NCBI RefSeq assembly: GCF_000315015.1
Contig: NZ_BAEP01000040.1
Span: forward strand, 1 to 64,000
Source of the DNA: Paraglaciecola mesophila KMM 241
GTDB taxonomy: Bacteria; Pseudomonadota; Gammaproteobacteria; Enterobacterales; Alteromonadaceae
Direction of reading: 5' to 3'
DNA length: 64,000 nt
In this document: positions 38,905 through 47,551 of the stretch, piece after piece
Layout: the number at the start of each line of letters is the position of its first letter
Numbering within the stretch: position 1 is the first letter of the stretch
Notes under the pieces: model-generated
What the model saw: the letters and a program-made list of their open reading frames with translations, nothing else
Database searches by the model: none
What the model was told of the DNA's origin: nothing
Position numbers and translations under genes: made by a program

Positions 38905-40641
38905 ATGGATAAAATACGAATAGCGTTAGTAGGCGGTGGCCCTAGTGCTCTAGCTATTGTTAAAAAATTACTTTGCTGTGAACCAAGCCGATTTAGCGTC
39001 GATATTTTCGAGCGTAATACGTCTTTAGGTAAAGGAATGCCCTACAGCGAAGAAGGGGCATCAGCTGAGCACATTACTAATATATCCTCAGACGAATTAG
39101 CCCCATTTGATGAGACGTTAGCCCAGTGGTTAGGTAAGCAAAGTCACGCTTACCTTGCAAGCTATGGCATCGATAAAGGCAGTTTACACGTCAAGCATGT
39201 TATTCCGAGACTCCTATTTGGCGACTATTTAAACGCCCAGTTTGAAGTGCTTATACTCAAGGCTACGAGCAAAGGCCTGAATACCAATGTGCATCTAAAC
39301 AGTAACGTTTTAGACATCAAACGCAGTGCTAACAAGCAGACTAGCGATGTGCAGACCGCGTCTGGTTGGGTAACAGGATTCGATAAAGTCATTGTTTGTA
39401 CCGGACATTCATGGCCGCGTAGCAACGAAGGAAACGTTGCTGGCTATTTTGACTCTCCTTATCCACCGCAAAAATTGCACCATAAATACAATCATCCGGT
39501 GGCGTTAAAAGGCAGTTCTCTGACTGCAATTGATGCTATTCGTACTCTTAGTAAAGCGAATGGACGTTTTTATCACGACCATGAAAAGCTGAAATTTAAG
39601 CGAGCAGATGACGTACCGAATTTCAAAATGAAGATGCATTCATTGGACGGGTTACTACCGAACATACGCTTTCATCTAGACGACCCATTAGTGTCTGACG
39701 AAGGTATGCTCACCGAGCAACAAATTGCAGAGCATAGGGCCAATAACGACGGATTTTTAAGCCTAGACTTCATCTTCGAGCATAATTTTAAGAAGGTGCT
39801 CGAAAAGCGGGACAACACTTTTTATCAGAAAATAGCTGATAAAAACTTGGAGCAATTCACCGACTGGATGCTTGAATCGAGAAAGGCGTTCGACCCTTTT
39901 ACCTTGTTTAAAATTGAATGTATTCAGGCTGGACAATCCATCAAACATGAGCAAACCCTGCAATGGAAAGAAGTCCTTGCCTTGCTCAGTTTCACCATAA
40001 ACCATCCGGCTAAATATCTCTGTGCTGAAGATACGCTGCGCTTACACAAAAAATTACTGCCGTTGATTGGTTTAATGATAGCCAACATCCCACAACCCTC
40101 TGCAGAGCAACTATTGGCTCTGTACGAAAGTGGCGTGCTGGATGTGATCCCCGTTGATGAAAACAGCAGCCTGCAAATAAAAGGCGACCATTGTTTTGTG
40201 TATCACTATGAAAATATTGCAAAAAAATCCATCGCGACCCAATATCAGACCTTCATTGATTGCACTGGGCAGAAGCACCTACCCATGAAAGCGTTTCTGT
40301 TTAAATCAATGTTTGGTATTGACGATACTGAAAAAGTCTTGCCTGCTTGCGTACGCTTTAAAGATAAAGCTCAGGGAGAGAAACACCAAACTACAGATCC
40401 TGAAAAGGTGAAAGTAGGTGCCGACGGTGAATACTATTTAACGCTTCATGGGTTCGCCATAAATGATGAATACCAGCCCATTTTAGTCACTGGACAACCG
40501 AGCGAGCGCTATTTCATGATGGCAGTGCCTTTTATTAGTGGCTTCAACCCAGACTATTCGGGTTTCGATTTTTGCGAGCAGGTATCCACTATCATAGTGG
40601 ATAAACTCTGCGCTGACGTGCCTTTACGCCCTGGGAGTTAA
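38905..40641 (+). CDS. FAD/NAD(P)-binding protein of the NAD_binding_9 type
   Basis: A 578-residue flavoprotein-like enzyme. The N-terminus IRIALVGGGPSALAIVKKLL is a dinucleotide-binding GxGxxA-type motif (here GGGPSA). A second conserved block is VIVCTGHSWPR, and the C-terminal CTGQ / VTGQPSERYFM region is typical of the FAD-NAD(P)-binding (HI0933/NAD_binding_9-like) family. The family is often annotated only as hypothetical; some members are linked to oxidation of small metabolites. The start is ATG 38905 with GAGGTG upstream, rather than TTG 38824. About 290 bases upstream contain no believable gene. Confidence 0.75.
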   Translation: MDKIRIALVGGGPSALAIVKKLLCCEPSRFSVDIFERNTSLGKGMPYSEEGASAEHITNISSDELAPFDETLAQWLGKQSHAYLASYGIDKGSLHVKHVIPRLLFGDYLNAQFEVLILKATSKGLNTNVHLNSNVLDIKRSANKQTSDVQTASGWVTGFDKVIVCTGHSWPRSNEGNVAGYFDSPYPPQKLHHKYNHPVALKGSSLTAIDAIRTLSKANGRFYHDHEKLKFKRADDVPNFKMKMHSLDGLLPNIRFHLDDPLVSDEGMLTEQQIAEHRANNDGFLSLDFIFEHNFKKVLEKRDNTFYQKIADKNLEQFTDWMLESRKAFDPFTLFKIECIQAGQSIKHEQTLQWKEVLALLSFTINHPAKYLCAEDTLRLHKKLLPLIGLMIANIPQPSAEQLLALYESGVLDVIPVDENSSLQIKGDHCFVYHYENIAKKSIATQYQTFIDCTGQKHLPMKAFLFKSMFGIDDTEKVLPACVRFKDKAQGEKHQTTDPEKVKVGADGEYYLTLHGFAINDEYQPILVTGQPSERYFMMAVPFISGFNPDYSGFDFCEQVSTIIVDKLCADVPLRPGS

Positions 40642-40708
40642 CGCTGTAATCCACTGATCTTAGATAATAAAATCAAAGAGCATATAAGTACCTCGGGCTA
40701 GGAAAGTA

Positions 40709-41206
40709 CTAGCCGACATTCGATACTGTGGCATTCATAAGGCTGATGTCGTCCAACGATGAAACGCGCATGTGGGTTTGGTAGTAATATTTGTTGCTGC
40801 GCTTGCCATTTGAACTAAACCAAATCTTCACTTGAACGAGTTGCCCTTTTACTAGAACGCGCTTTTTTAAGAAGTAAGCTTCAGGCGACATTTCATACTT
40901 TTTCTCAAACTCGGTAGCGATTTCAGGTGAGAGTACTATCGATATATTTCTTGGGTCGCGGTAATCGTATTCGGTATTTAGAAACACCCGTCCCTCAAGA
41001 CTGCCTGTTGCTTTCACTCTGAATACACCCCCAGTCTCAAAAGATCTTGGGTAAATAACAGCCGCTAAGTTGCGATACGCCATGGTATCTGTGGTTACGC
41101 TCTTGTCGTCAATTTTCGCAGTTTGAGGTAGAGAACTGCCACTATTTTGAGAAGTGCTGCTGCAGCCCGCGAGCAATAATATTAACAATGCTGTCCATAA
41201 TCTCAT
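40709..41206 (-). CDS. Putative lipoprotein of unknown function
   Basis: A 165-residue protein from ATG 41206. It has a short signal MRLWTALLILLLAGC whose lipobox LLAGC predicts a lipidated Cys at residue 15, then a Ser/Gln-rich linker (SSTSQNSGSSLPQ). The mature domain (about 45-160) is beta-rich by composition (FRVKATGSLEGRVFLNTEYD, KRVLVKGQLVQVKIWF). I do not recognise the family. The open frame has an earlier ATG at 41224, but the signal peptide fits the later one. Single gene between the convergent flavoprotein gene and the MFS gene upstream on the same strand. Confidence 0.7.
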   Translation of the reverse strand: MRLWTALLILLLAGCSSTSQNSGSSLPQTAKIDDKSVTTDTMAYRNLAAVIYPRSFETGGVFRVKATGSLEGRVFLNTEYDYRDPRNISIVLSPEIATEFEKKYEMSPEAYFLKKRVLVKGQLVQVKIWFSSNGKRSNKYYYQTHMRVSSLDDISLMNATVSNVG

Positions 41207-41280
41207 ATCTTCATCTCTAATCATTGATGTACAAAAAATACCCGTCTAACTAAATCGAAACGTGGAGGTGACCTCCACCA

Positions 41281-42558
41281 TCATGACTTATTGAGCGACT
41301 CGTCTGTATTTATCGTCTGAACTTTCATATCCGATGGCTCTTCAGACTCCTCACTTTCAAGACCCATCTCGACGACTTCTTGCGTGGTGCTGCGCATACT
41401 CACAAAGGGCTCGTAGTGCTCTCGCGCCACATCGTGGAAGCGAATACGATATAAGGTCCAGCAGGCTAAAATTGACAATGCTACACCTGAGACAACAAAT
41501 AACGCCATATGGGTATACCCCAATAAAAACGAAACAATAAGTGGCCCAAGAATACTGCCGACGCTATTCATCATAAGTACTCCACTGCCTACTTCCATAA
41601 TCGATAGGTCAGTGTTGTCATTCGCATGAGCTAAGCAAAGAGAGTAAAGGGGAAAGCTCAAACCACCGAGTAAAAACATAGTCACATAGATAACTTCAGG
41701 CGTGCGGCTATCAAGCGTAATCGCGGTAATACTGGTGAGCACAGCAACAACGGCTAGACCAGTGATTACATAACGCCTATCGATTCGATCAGACAAACGC
41801 CCAACGGGCAATTGCAATGCTGTACCACCTAATATAGTCACCGCCATAAACACACCCACTTGCCCTGCACTCAACTGATTGGCATCGGCTATCACTGGCC
41901 CTAACGCCCAAAAGCCACCGGTTACTAACCCACCAAAAAACGCTCCCACCATGGCCACTTGCGATACAGCAAATAAGCGCCTAAAGCTGAAGCTAACAGC
42001 CGGTATAGGCTGCGGAGCAGCTCGCCTAGTTAGGCCAACAGGTACAATACCCAATACCAGTAAAGCAGCCGCCAACATAAATAAACCGGCGTAACCAAGA
42101 TCAAAGCCAACCAATAACTGCCCCACGCAGATAGCTGAAAGCGAGATCACGGTATACACAGAAAGCACACTGCCTCTGTATTCAACGGATGTTTTATCGT
42201 TAAGCCAACTTTCGATCACCATATAAATGCCCGCAATGCCCCAGCCAATTAGACAGCGAGCCACCAACCAAAGCACGAAATTATCCACCAAGCCGATAAA
42301 TAACAAGGATGAGGTAAACAGCGCAATGAGTACCGTAAACACCCTAATGTGACCAACCCTTGCCACAAGGCGCGGAACCGTCAAGCAACCCAAAACAAAA
42401 CCAAGGAAATAGCTCGAGCCGATATAGCCTATTAAATCAGCCTCCCACCCTAAGCTAATAGCGTAAAGCGGCACAATAGTCAGTTGTAAACCATGGCCCA
42501 CGAGCAAGATGGCGGCCGAAAACAACAAAGAAAACATGGACTTTAATAAGGTCGGCAT
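41281..42558 (-). CDS. MFS transporter, YcaD-like
   Basis: A 425-residue major-facilitator protein with about 12 membrane helices. N-terminal LLFSAAILLVGHGLQLTIVP and the motif-A-like RVGHIRVF, and in the second half QLPVGRLSDRIDRRYVI. These resemble the YcaD/UMF-type MFS proteins of gammaproteobacteria. The long acidic C-terminal tail (GLESEESEEPSDMK) is unusual for the family. Start chosen at ATG 42558; the longer frame starts at TTG 42570. Substrate unknown. Divergent from the TonB-dependent receptor. Confidence 0.82.
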   Translation of the reverse strand: MPTLLKSMFSLLFSAAILLVGHGLQLTIVPLYAISLGWEADLIGYIGSSYFLGFVLGCLTVPRLVARVGHIRVFTVLIALFTSSLLFIGLVDNFVLWLVARCLIGWGIAGIYMVIESWLNDKTSVEYRGSVLSVYTVISLSAICVGQLLVGFDLGYAGLFMLAAALLVLGIVPVGLTRRAAPQPIPAVSFSFRRLFAVSQVAMVGAFFGGLVTGGFWALGPVIADANQLSAGQVGVFMAVTILGGTALQLPVGRLSDRIDRRYVITGLAVVAVLTSITAITLDSRTPEVIYVTMFLLGGLSFPLYSLCLAHANDNTDLSIMEVGSGVLMMNSVGSILGPLIVSFLLGYTHMALFVVSGVALSILACWTLYRIRFHDVAREHYEPFVSMRSTTQEVVEMGLESEESEEPSDMKVQTINTDESLNKS

Positions 42559-42891
42559 AGCACGGTCCAATTTGAAAATTTATCTTAAGCCACCGACAGT
42601 GACAGGTACAAACACTGACTCAAACAAGCTAAAGCAAAGTTGAGAGCGTTGAAATATTGAAGATCTACATAGTGGTGGTTTCGCAATATGATGTCCAGAA
42701 TGAATTGCTATGCTCGGCAGGTTTTATCAGCATCTAAGATCAAACTTGCGTCTCATGCTCATAACAGTTGTTAGCATCTCAATTTATTCCGAATTCAGAT
42801 AATAAGTGCGCATTCATTTTAGCTTGACCTTCCAGTGGCAAGAACCTTTAAGATTGCGCAAATTTTTATTCACACGTTCAAGAATTTATTT
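42559..42891. other. Divergent intergenic region MFS / TonB-dependent receptor
   Basis: About 330 bases. It should hold promoters for both genes. TAACA-GT-TGTTA at 42762-42773 is a short dyad flanked by ATGC (left) and GCAT (right) and could be part of a metalloregulator site, but it is not a convincing Zur or Fur box. The frame of the receptor continues back to GTG 42835. Nothing else seen. Confidence 0.4.
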
Positions 42892-44904
42892 ATGCCTAGC
42901 CCCTCTTTGTCTACCACATTTGCTTTTACCCTGAGTTGTATCCCTTTAGCTTTTACTCCGTTTAGTCAGGCTGATGAACTACTCGCAGTACATGATGATG
43001 GCGCTCACGCAGACGAGCATGAGCATACAGAACAGGTTGAAAAGATTGTTGTTCAAGCAACTCGCTCTGGGCGTATCGCCGATGACCAGCCTATACGTGT
43101 GGAGCTTATCGACAGAGAAGAAATAGAAGAAAAGGCAGCCATGCGCCCGGGCAATATCTCAATGCTGGTCGCTGAAACAGGTGGTGTTCGAGTGCAAACC
43201 ACCTCCCCAGCTCTTGGCAGTGCAAACATTCGGCTACAGGGTCTGTATGGCCGTTATACTCAGTTGCTGGCCGACGGTTTGCCTCTATATGGTAACCAAG
43301 CATCATCAATTGGCTTATTACAAATTCCTCCGACTGATCTTGGCCGCGTTGAAATTATTAAAGGCTCCGCATCTTCACTTTATGGCGGCTCAGCATTAGG
43401 TGGGGTGATTAATCTTGTATCTCGAACGCCGGGAGATACCTTAAACGGCGAAGCCTTACTCAATGTAACTACGCGCAATGGTCAAGACCTAACCTCATAT
43501 GTGGAAAGCCCCCTGAGTGACGATGTGAAAGGCTCTCTCACGGTGGGCGCTCATCATCAAAACAAAGAAGACATAGACGATGATGGCTGGATAGATTTGC
43601 CCAGTTACGAGCGATATAGCGCTCGCCCCCGATTATTTTGGGAAGGGCAAAATGGTGAAACGCTTTACGCGACGGCAGGCTTTATGACCGAGCAACGCGA
43701 AGGCGGCACTATGCCCGGGGCGGTCGTTGCTGACGGTAATCCCTATGAGCAAACCCAAGATTCCCAACGCATAGATGGCGGCTTGGTGTTTAATATGCCG
43801 ATGCTCGATACGCTAACCCTCAATGCCAGAGCCTCTGCTATGGTGCAAGATCACGACCATACTTATGGTGACCTTGCAGAAGACGACCAACACGAAAGCT
43901 ACTTATTAGAAAGCAGTATTGCCGGTTATAACGGTGCTGCTGACTGGCTAGTGGGCTTAGCTTATCAAACAGAACAGTTCACGTCTGATACCTATAACGA
44001 ATTCGATTATACCTACGAAGTACCCGGCATATTTACTCAGTTAGACTATGAATGGAACGAGCAACTGACTACCTCAGTAAGCGCCCGAGTAGATGATCAC
44101 AGTGAATACGGCACCCAATTTAGCCCCAGAGTCTCCATGCTTTACCGCCCCGGTGACTTAACCATCAGAGGGTCATACGGACAGGGTTATTTTGCCCCAA
44201 CGCCATTCGTTGAAGAGATTGAAGCCGCTGGTTTATCACGCCTCGAGCCTTTGCAAAACTTGGAAGAAGAACAAGCAGAAACGGCGTCACTGGATGTAAC
44301 CTATCGATTCGAGAGTATCGAAGCGAGCGTGACAGCATTTGGCTCTAATGTTGAAAACGTGACTGAGTTACAAGCCTTTTCATCGAACAACACAAATGAA
44401 CTTGACAGAGTAAGACTCGTAAACGCCGAAGGCGAAACACAGATCCGTGGCTCAGAAGTATTAATAAGATACTACTGGCGCGACGTAAAACTGACCGCAA
44501 GCTATCTATACCTAGATGCAACTGAAGTGTCACCGGACAACAGCGGTAGAAGAGAGATCGCGCTCACTCCAAGGCATTCCGCTGGTCTTGTTGCCATGTG
44601 GGAGCAACACGGAAACTTCAGGGTCGGCTTTGAAGCCTATTACACTGGGCCGCAAAGGCTGAACGACAACCCTTACATAGACGAATCGAATCCCTATTGG
44701 CACTTAGGCCTCATGGGGGAGATCACGGTAGGCAGAGCAAGCTGGTTTCTAAACCTAGAAAACCTATTAGATGTAAAACAAACCGACGAACACCCGCTAT
44801 TACTGCCTTCACGAGCCGCAAGCGGCCAGTGGACCACAGATATCTGGTCACGAAACGACGGCTTCATCGCCAATGCGGGGGTTAGGGTGAAGTTTGGAAA
44901 CTAG
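42892..44904 (+). CDS. TonB-dependent outer-membrane receptor with His/Asp-rich N-terminus
   Basis: A 670-residue TonB-dependent receptor. A signal peptide precedes QADE, then a TonB-box-like KIVVQATRSG. The plug domain (about 65-170) has LLADGLPLYGNQ and VEIIKGSASSLYGGSALGG, and the barrel ends in F-G-N. Right after the signal is a metal-binding-looking stretch, HDDGAHADEHEHTEQ. Such segments are known from zinc or copper receptors, which is only a hint here; plain siderophore or vitamin uptake is also possible. The longer frame starts at GTG 42835, but the signal peptide fits ATG 42892. No cognate ABC transporter lies nearby. Confidence 0.85.
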   Translation: MPSPSLSTTFAFTLSCIPLAFTPFSQADELLAVHDDGAHADEHEHTEQVEKIVVQATRSGRIADDQPIRVELIDREEIEEKAAMRPGNISMLVAETGGVRVQTTSPALGSANIRLQGLYGRYTQLLADGLPLYGNQASSIGLLQIPPTDLGRVEIIKGSASSLYGGSALGGVINLVSRTPGDTLNGEALLNVTTRNGQDLTSYVESPLSDDVKGSLTVGAHHQNKEDIDDDGWIDLPSYERYSARPRLFWEGQNGETLYATAGFMTEQREGGTMPGAVVADGNPYEQTQDSQRIDGGLVFNMPMLDTLTLNARASAMVQDHDHTYGDLAEDDQHESYLLESSIAGYNGAADWLVGLAYQTEQFTSDTYNEFDYTYEVPGIFTQLDYEWNEQLTTSVSARVDDHSEYGTQFSPRVSMLYRPGDLTIRGSYGQGYFAPTPFVEEIEAAGLSRLEPLQNLEEEQAETASLDVTYRFESIEASVTAFGSNVENVTELQAFSSNNTNELDRVRLVNAEGETQIRGSEVLIRYYWRDVKLTASYLYLDATEVSPDNSGRREIALTPRHSAGLVAMWEQHGNFRVGFEAYYTGPQRLNDNPYIDESNPYWHLGLMGEITVGRASWFLNLENLLDVKQTDEHPLLLPSRAASGQWTTDIWSRNDGFIANAGVRVKFGN

Positions 44905-45299
44905 TTGGTTTTGAGTCAGCATCAACATATCAGCCCTGTTAATACTGGCTTAAAAAACTCATGCGCTCTGCTTATGGCATTCATGCCTATTTTATAAGAG
45001 GCCTCCCTGACGCGTTTCGTAGATTAGAGCTAGGGATGTTTTCTGTGGAGTAAAACTTCTCCGTGGTTCATTTACTAACTCACGTGCCCACGCCTCATAT
45101 AATGAATAGCATCCATAAACTACAAGAGTAATTCAAGGAACAAATAAACACGCCTCGCTAATCTAACCGCACTTTGCTGACAGAGTAAAAAGGTTGGACG
45201 GTGCAGAATATTTTGTCGCAAGGGATTCAAGTATGGAATTACGTAAAAAACGGGTATAATTTCATTTTTAAGAAAAGCAATGCGAGAATATATAACGAC
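44905..45299 (+). other. Intergenic region upstream of the LacI-family gene
   Basis: About 395 bases separating the receptor gene from the sugar locus. TATAAT at 45255-45260 lies 40 bases before the lacI-type start and is a candidate -10; I find no good -35 at the right distance. The regulator's open frame extends into this region (from 45201) but without a ribosome-binding site or LacI homology. No terminator or repeat was recognised. Confidence 0.4.
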
Positions 45300-46292
45300 A
45301 TGGTTACCATTAAAGATGTACCCGCGCACGCTGGCGTAGCCTTTAAAACCGTATCTCGTGTTGTAAATAACGATCCTACTGTTAAACCTGTCAACCGAAA
45401 TAAGGTATTAACATCTATTGCTGCGTTGGACTACCGCCCAAATCGTGCAGCTCAAATGACAAGACGTAAAAAGTCAGGGGTTATTGGGTTTATTGCCGAT
45501 GAACTTTTACGGGTGCCTTACACGTTTGACCTTATTCGCGGTGCACAAGATTTAGCGTGGAAAAATAATAAAGAGCTCATGGTGCTCAACGTAAATGTGG
45601 ATAAATATAGTATAGAGGGAGCCATAAACCACCTACTTGGTCACAGAGCTGAAGGTATTATTTACGCCGCCATGTACCATCGAGAAGTTGAACTTCCTCA
45701 GCAGCTCACTCCTATCCCAACAGTTCTTGCTAACTGCTTTGACGCTTCTGGCCGCTTTGCCTCTATCGTGCCTGACGAAAAAGAAGCGGCCAGGGAAATT
45801 ACCTCAAAAATGCTTAATAAAGGCTACCGTCGAATTGCCTTTTTAAACTTAAACGAAAATATTATTGCTGGTCAACAACGTAAAGCGGGCGCTGAGCAAG
45901 CTTTCGCCGAGCACAAGGGTAAAGATTGTGAGCTACATATAGAATCTGTCATTATTGATGATGGAGCAAACGAACGATCTGTCACTCGCTTGCGTGCTGC
46001 TGAACTTATCCAAAGCTTTAAGCCCGATGCAATCTTGTGCGGACAAGATCCTATGGCGGTTGAGGTGTACTTCGTAGTGCAATCTCTCGGATTAAAAGTA
46101 GGTGAAGACATTGGTATTGGCAGTTTCGATGACTGGGACATCATACCGACATTACTAAAACCCGAACTTACCACTATGGCGCTTCCTCATTATGACATGG
46201 GCCAATGGGCGATTAATTACCTATTAAACGAGCGTACCGACTTAGTAAGCCAAACGGCCAAATTTAACTTAATTAATCGGGACTCATTTTAA
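45300..46292 (+). CDS. LacI-family regulator of the sugar locus
   Basis: A 330-residue repressor-type regulator. From ATG 45300 the N-terminus reads VTIKDVPAHAGVAFKTVSRVVNN, the LacI helix-turn-helix, with Pro in place of the usual Ala (DVA) and Ala in place of Ser (AGVS). A hinge with YRPNRAAQ follows, then a periplasmic-binding-protein-like sensor domain ending GIGSFDDWDI. It is convergent with and two bases from the symporter gene, and is the only regulator in the locus. Together with the CscB-like symporter it suggests sensing of sucrose or short fructans. Candidate AACGTT-centred sites lie upstream of susC. The open frame begins earlier, at 45201, but that part is not LacI-like. Confidence 0.87.
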   Translation: MVTIKDVPAHAGVAFKTVSRVVNNDPTVKPVNRNKVLTSIAALDYRPNRAAQMTRRKKSGVIGFIADELLRVPYTFDLIRGAQDLAWKNNKELMVLNVNVDKYSIEGAINHLLGHRAEGIIYAAMYHREVELPQQLTPIPTVLANCFDASGRFASIVPDEKEAAREITSKMLNKGYRRIAFLNLNENIIAGQQRKAGAEQAFAEHKGKDCELHIESVIIDDGANERSVTRLRAAELIQSFKPDAILCGQDPMAVEVYFVVQSLGLKVGEDIGIGSFDDWDIIPTLLKPELTTMALPHYDMGQWAINYLLNERTDLVSQTAKFNLINRDSF

Positions 46293-46294
46293 AT

Positions 46295-47530
46295 TTACTT
46301 GAACTGAGATGCACATTTAATCTTGCCATTACCCTCTAGCACTAACCAAGAGATGACAACGTTTATAGTCACCACAGTGCCTAATACCAAATAGGCATTA
46401 GCAAAACCCAACGTATCGTACATTTCGCCCACGACCGATGACAACGCCGTCGTAACTGCCTGCGACACGACATTGAACCCTATCAAATAAATAGTCGCGG
46501 ACAGCCTAGAATCGAAGTTAGCGGATATATATTTGAATATACTCACAAGCAGAAGTGGTAATTCTACCGCATGCAGCAGCTTTACCAGTGATATCGAGAT
46601 AGCGTCGTCCACCATACCAGATGCCAAAATACGCAGTGCCATAATGGCGCCACTGAGTAACAATCCTTTTTTTGCTCCAATTTTATTTACTACACTCGGC
46701 GCAATGAACATCAAGCCCGCTTCAATAAAAACTTGTACCGAATTTAAGTAGCCATAGAACCGGTTACCTTCCTCAACATTTGGGAACATCGAGGCAAAAT
46801 AGATGGCGAATTGCTGGTCGTAAATTTGATATAGACATGATACGCCCATAACGTAAAAGCCTAGACGCCAAAAAGAAGTGAGTTTCAGAAGCGCAAATAC
46901 ATCTAACGCAGTAATGTTATTTGTATGTAGAGTTTTTGCAGTAATATTTTCTGTTGGTAGACGAAGCACACAAACAAAAAAGACAACGCCACTGATACTC
47001 GCAATCCAAAAATTAAGCTGCGGGCTTATGTTAAACATCATCCCCGCTGTAAATGTGGCAACCGCCCAACCTAGCGAGCCCCACAACCTTACTTTACCAA
47101 ATTCAACGTCATGCTGGCGTCCGATACGCTCGATTAACGCCTCTAAGGTCCCCACCGCAGCACCAAATGCGGATGCACTGTAAATAGCGCCAATGCAAAC
47201 ACCAATATAAAAATAATGGGTCAATAGTGGTTGATAGGCAAACACAAAAAAAGGCCCAACACCCACGGTTAACAATGCCAAAATACGTAGCAATTGCTTA
47301 CCAGTACCTAACCTATCTTGCACTACGCCGTAAACTGGCATGGCAAAAAGTGCTGCTAGCGCATTTGCCGCAAAGACAATACCGGTTTGCTTACCCGATA
47401 GTTGTAATGTTTGGTTAAGCCACAAAGGAAACAGCGAATAGGCGAACGACCACGTTAGGAAAAACGTTAACAGCGCCATCGCTGAAGTCCAGTATGCGGT
47501 GCGAGGTCGTGGGTTCATTTCCACGACCAT
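46295..47530 (-). CDS. LacY/CscB-type oligosaccharide:H+ symporter
   Basis: A 411-residue MFS protein of the oligosaccharide:H+ symporter family (LacY, RafB, CscB). Recognisable features are the N-terminal FLTWSFAYSLFPLWL, the loop FGKVRLWGSLGWAVATF and the central LYQIYDQQFAIYFASMF, close to sucrose permease CscB. It should bring sucrose or short fructo-oligosaccharides across the inner membrane with a proton. Last gene of the five-gene minus-strand run susC-susD-MFS-GH32-symporter, 21 bases after GH32. Start could be ATG 47530 or ATG 47518; neither has a strong ribosome-binding site. Confidence 0.88.
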   Translation of the reverse strand: MVVEMNPRPRTAYWTSAMALLTFFLTWSFAYSLFPLWLNQTLQLSGKQTGIVFAANALAALFAMPVYGVVQDRLGTGKQLLRILALLTVGVGPFFVFAYQPLLTHYFYIGVCIGAIYSASAFGAAVGTLEALIERIGRQHDVEFGKVRLWGSLGWAVATFTAGMMFNISPQLNFWIASISGVVFFVCVLRLPTENITAKTLHTNNITALDVFALLKLTSFWRLGFYVMGVSCLYQIYDQQFAIYFASMFPNVEEGNRFYGYLNSVQVFIEAGLMFIAPSVVNKIGAKKGLLLSGAIMALRILASGMVDDAISISLVKLLHAVELPLLLVSIFKYISANFDSRLSATIYLIGFNVVSQAVTTALSSVVGEMYDTLGFANAYLVLGTVVTINVVISWLVLEGNGKIKCASQFK

Positions 47531-47551
47531 CCTGCTGGAATTAGATAGGCG

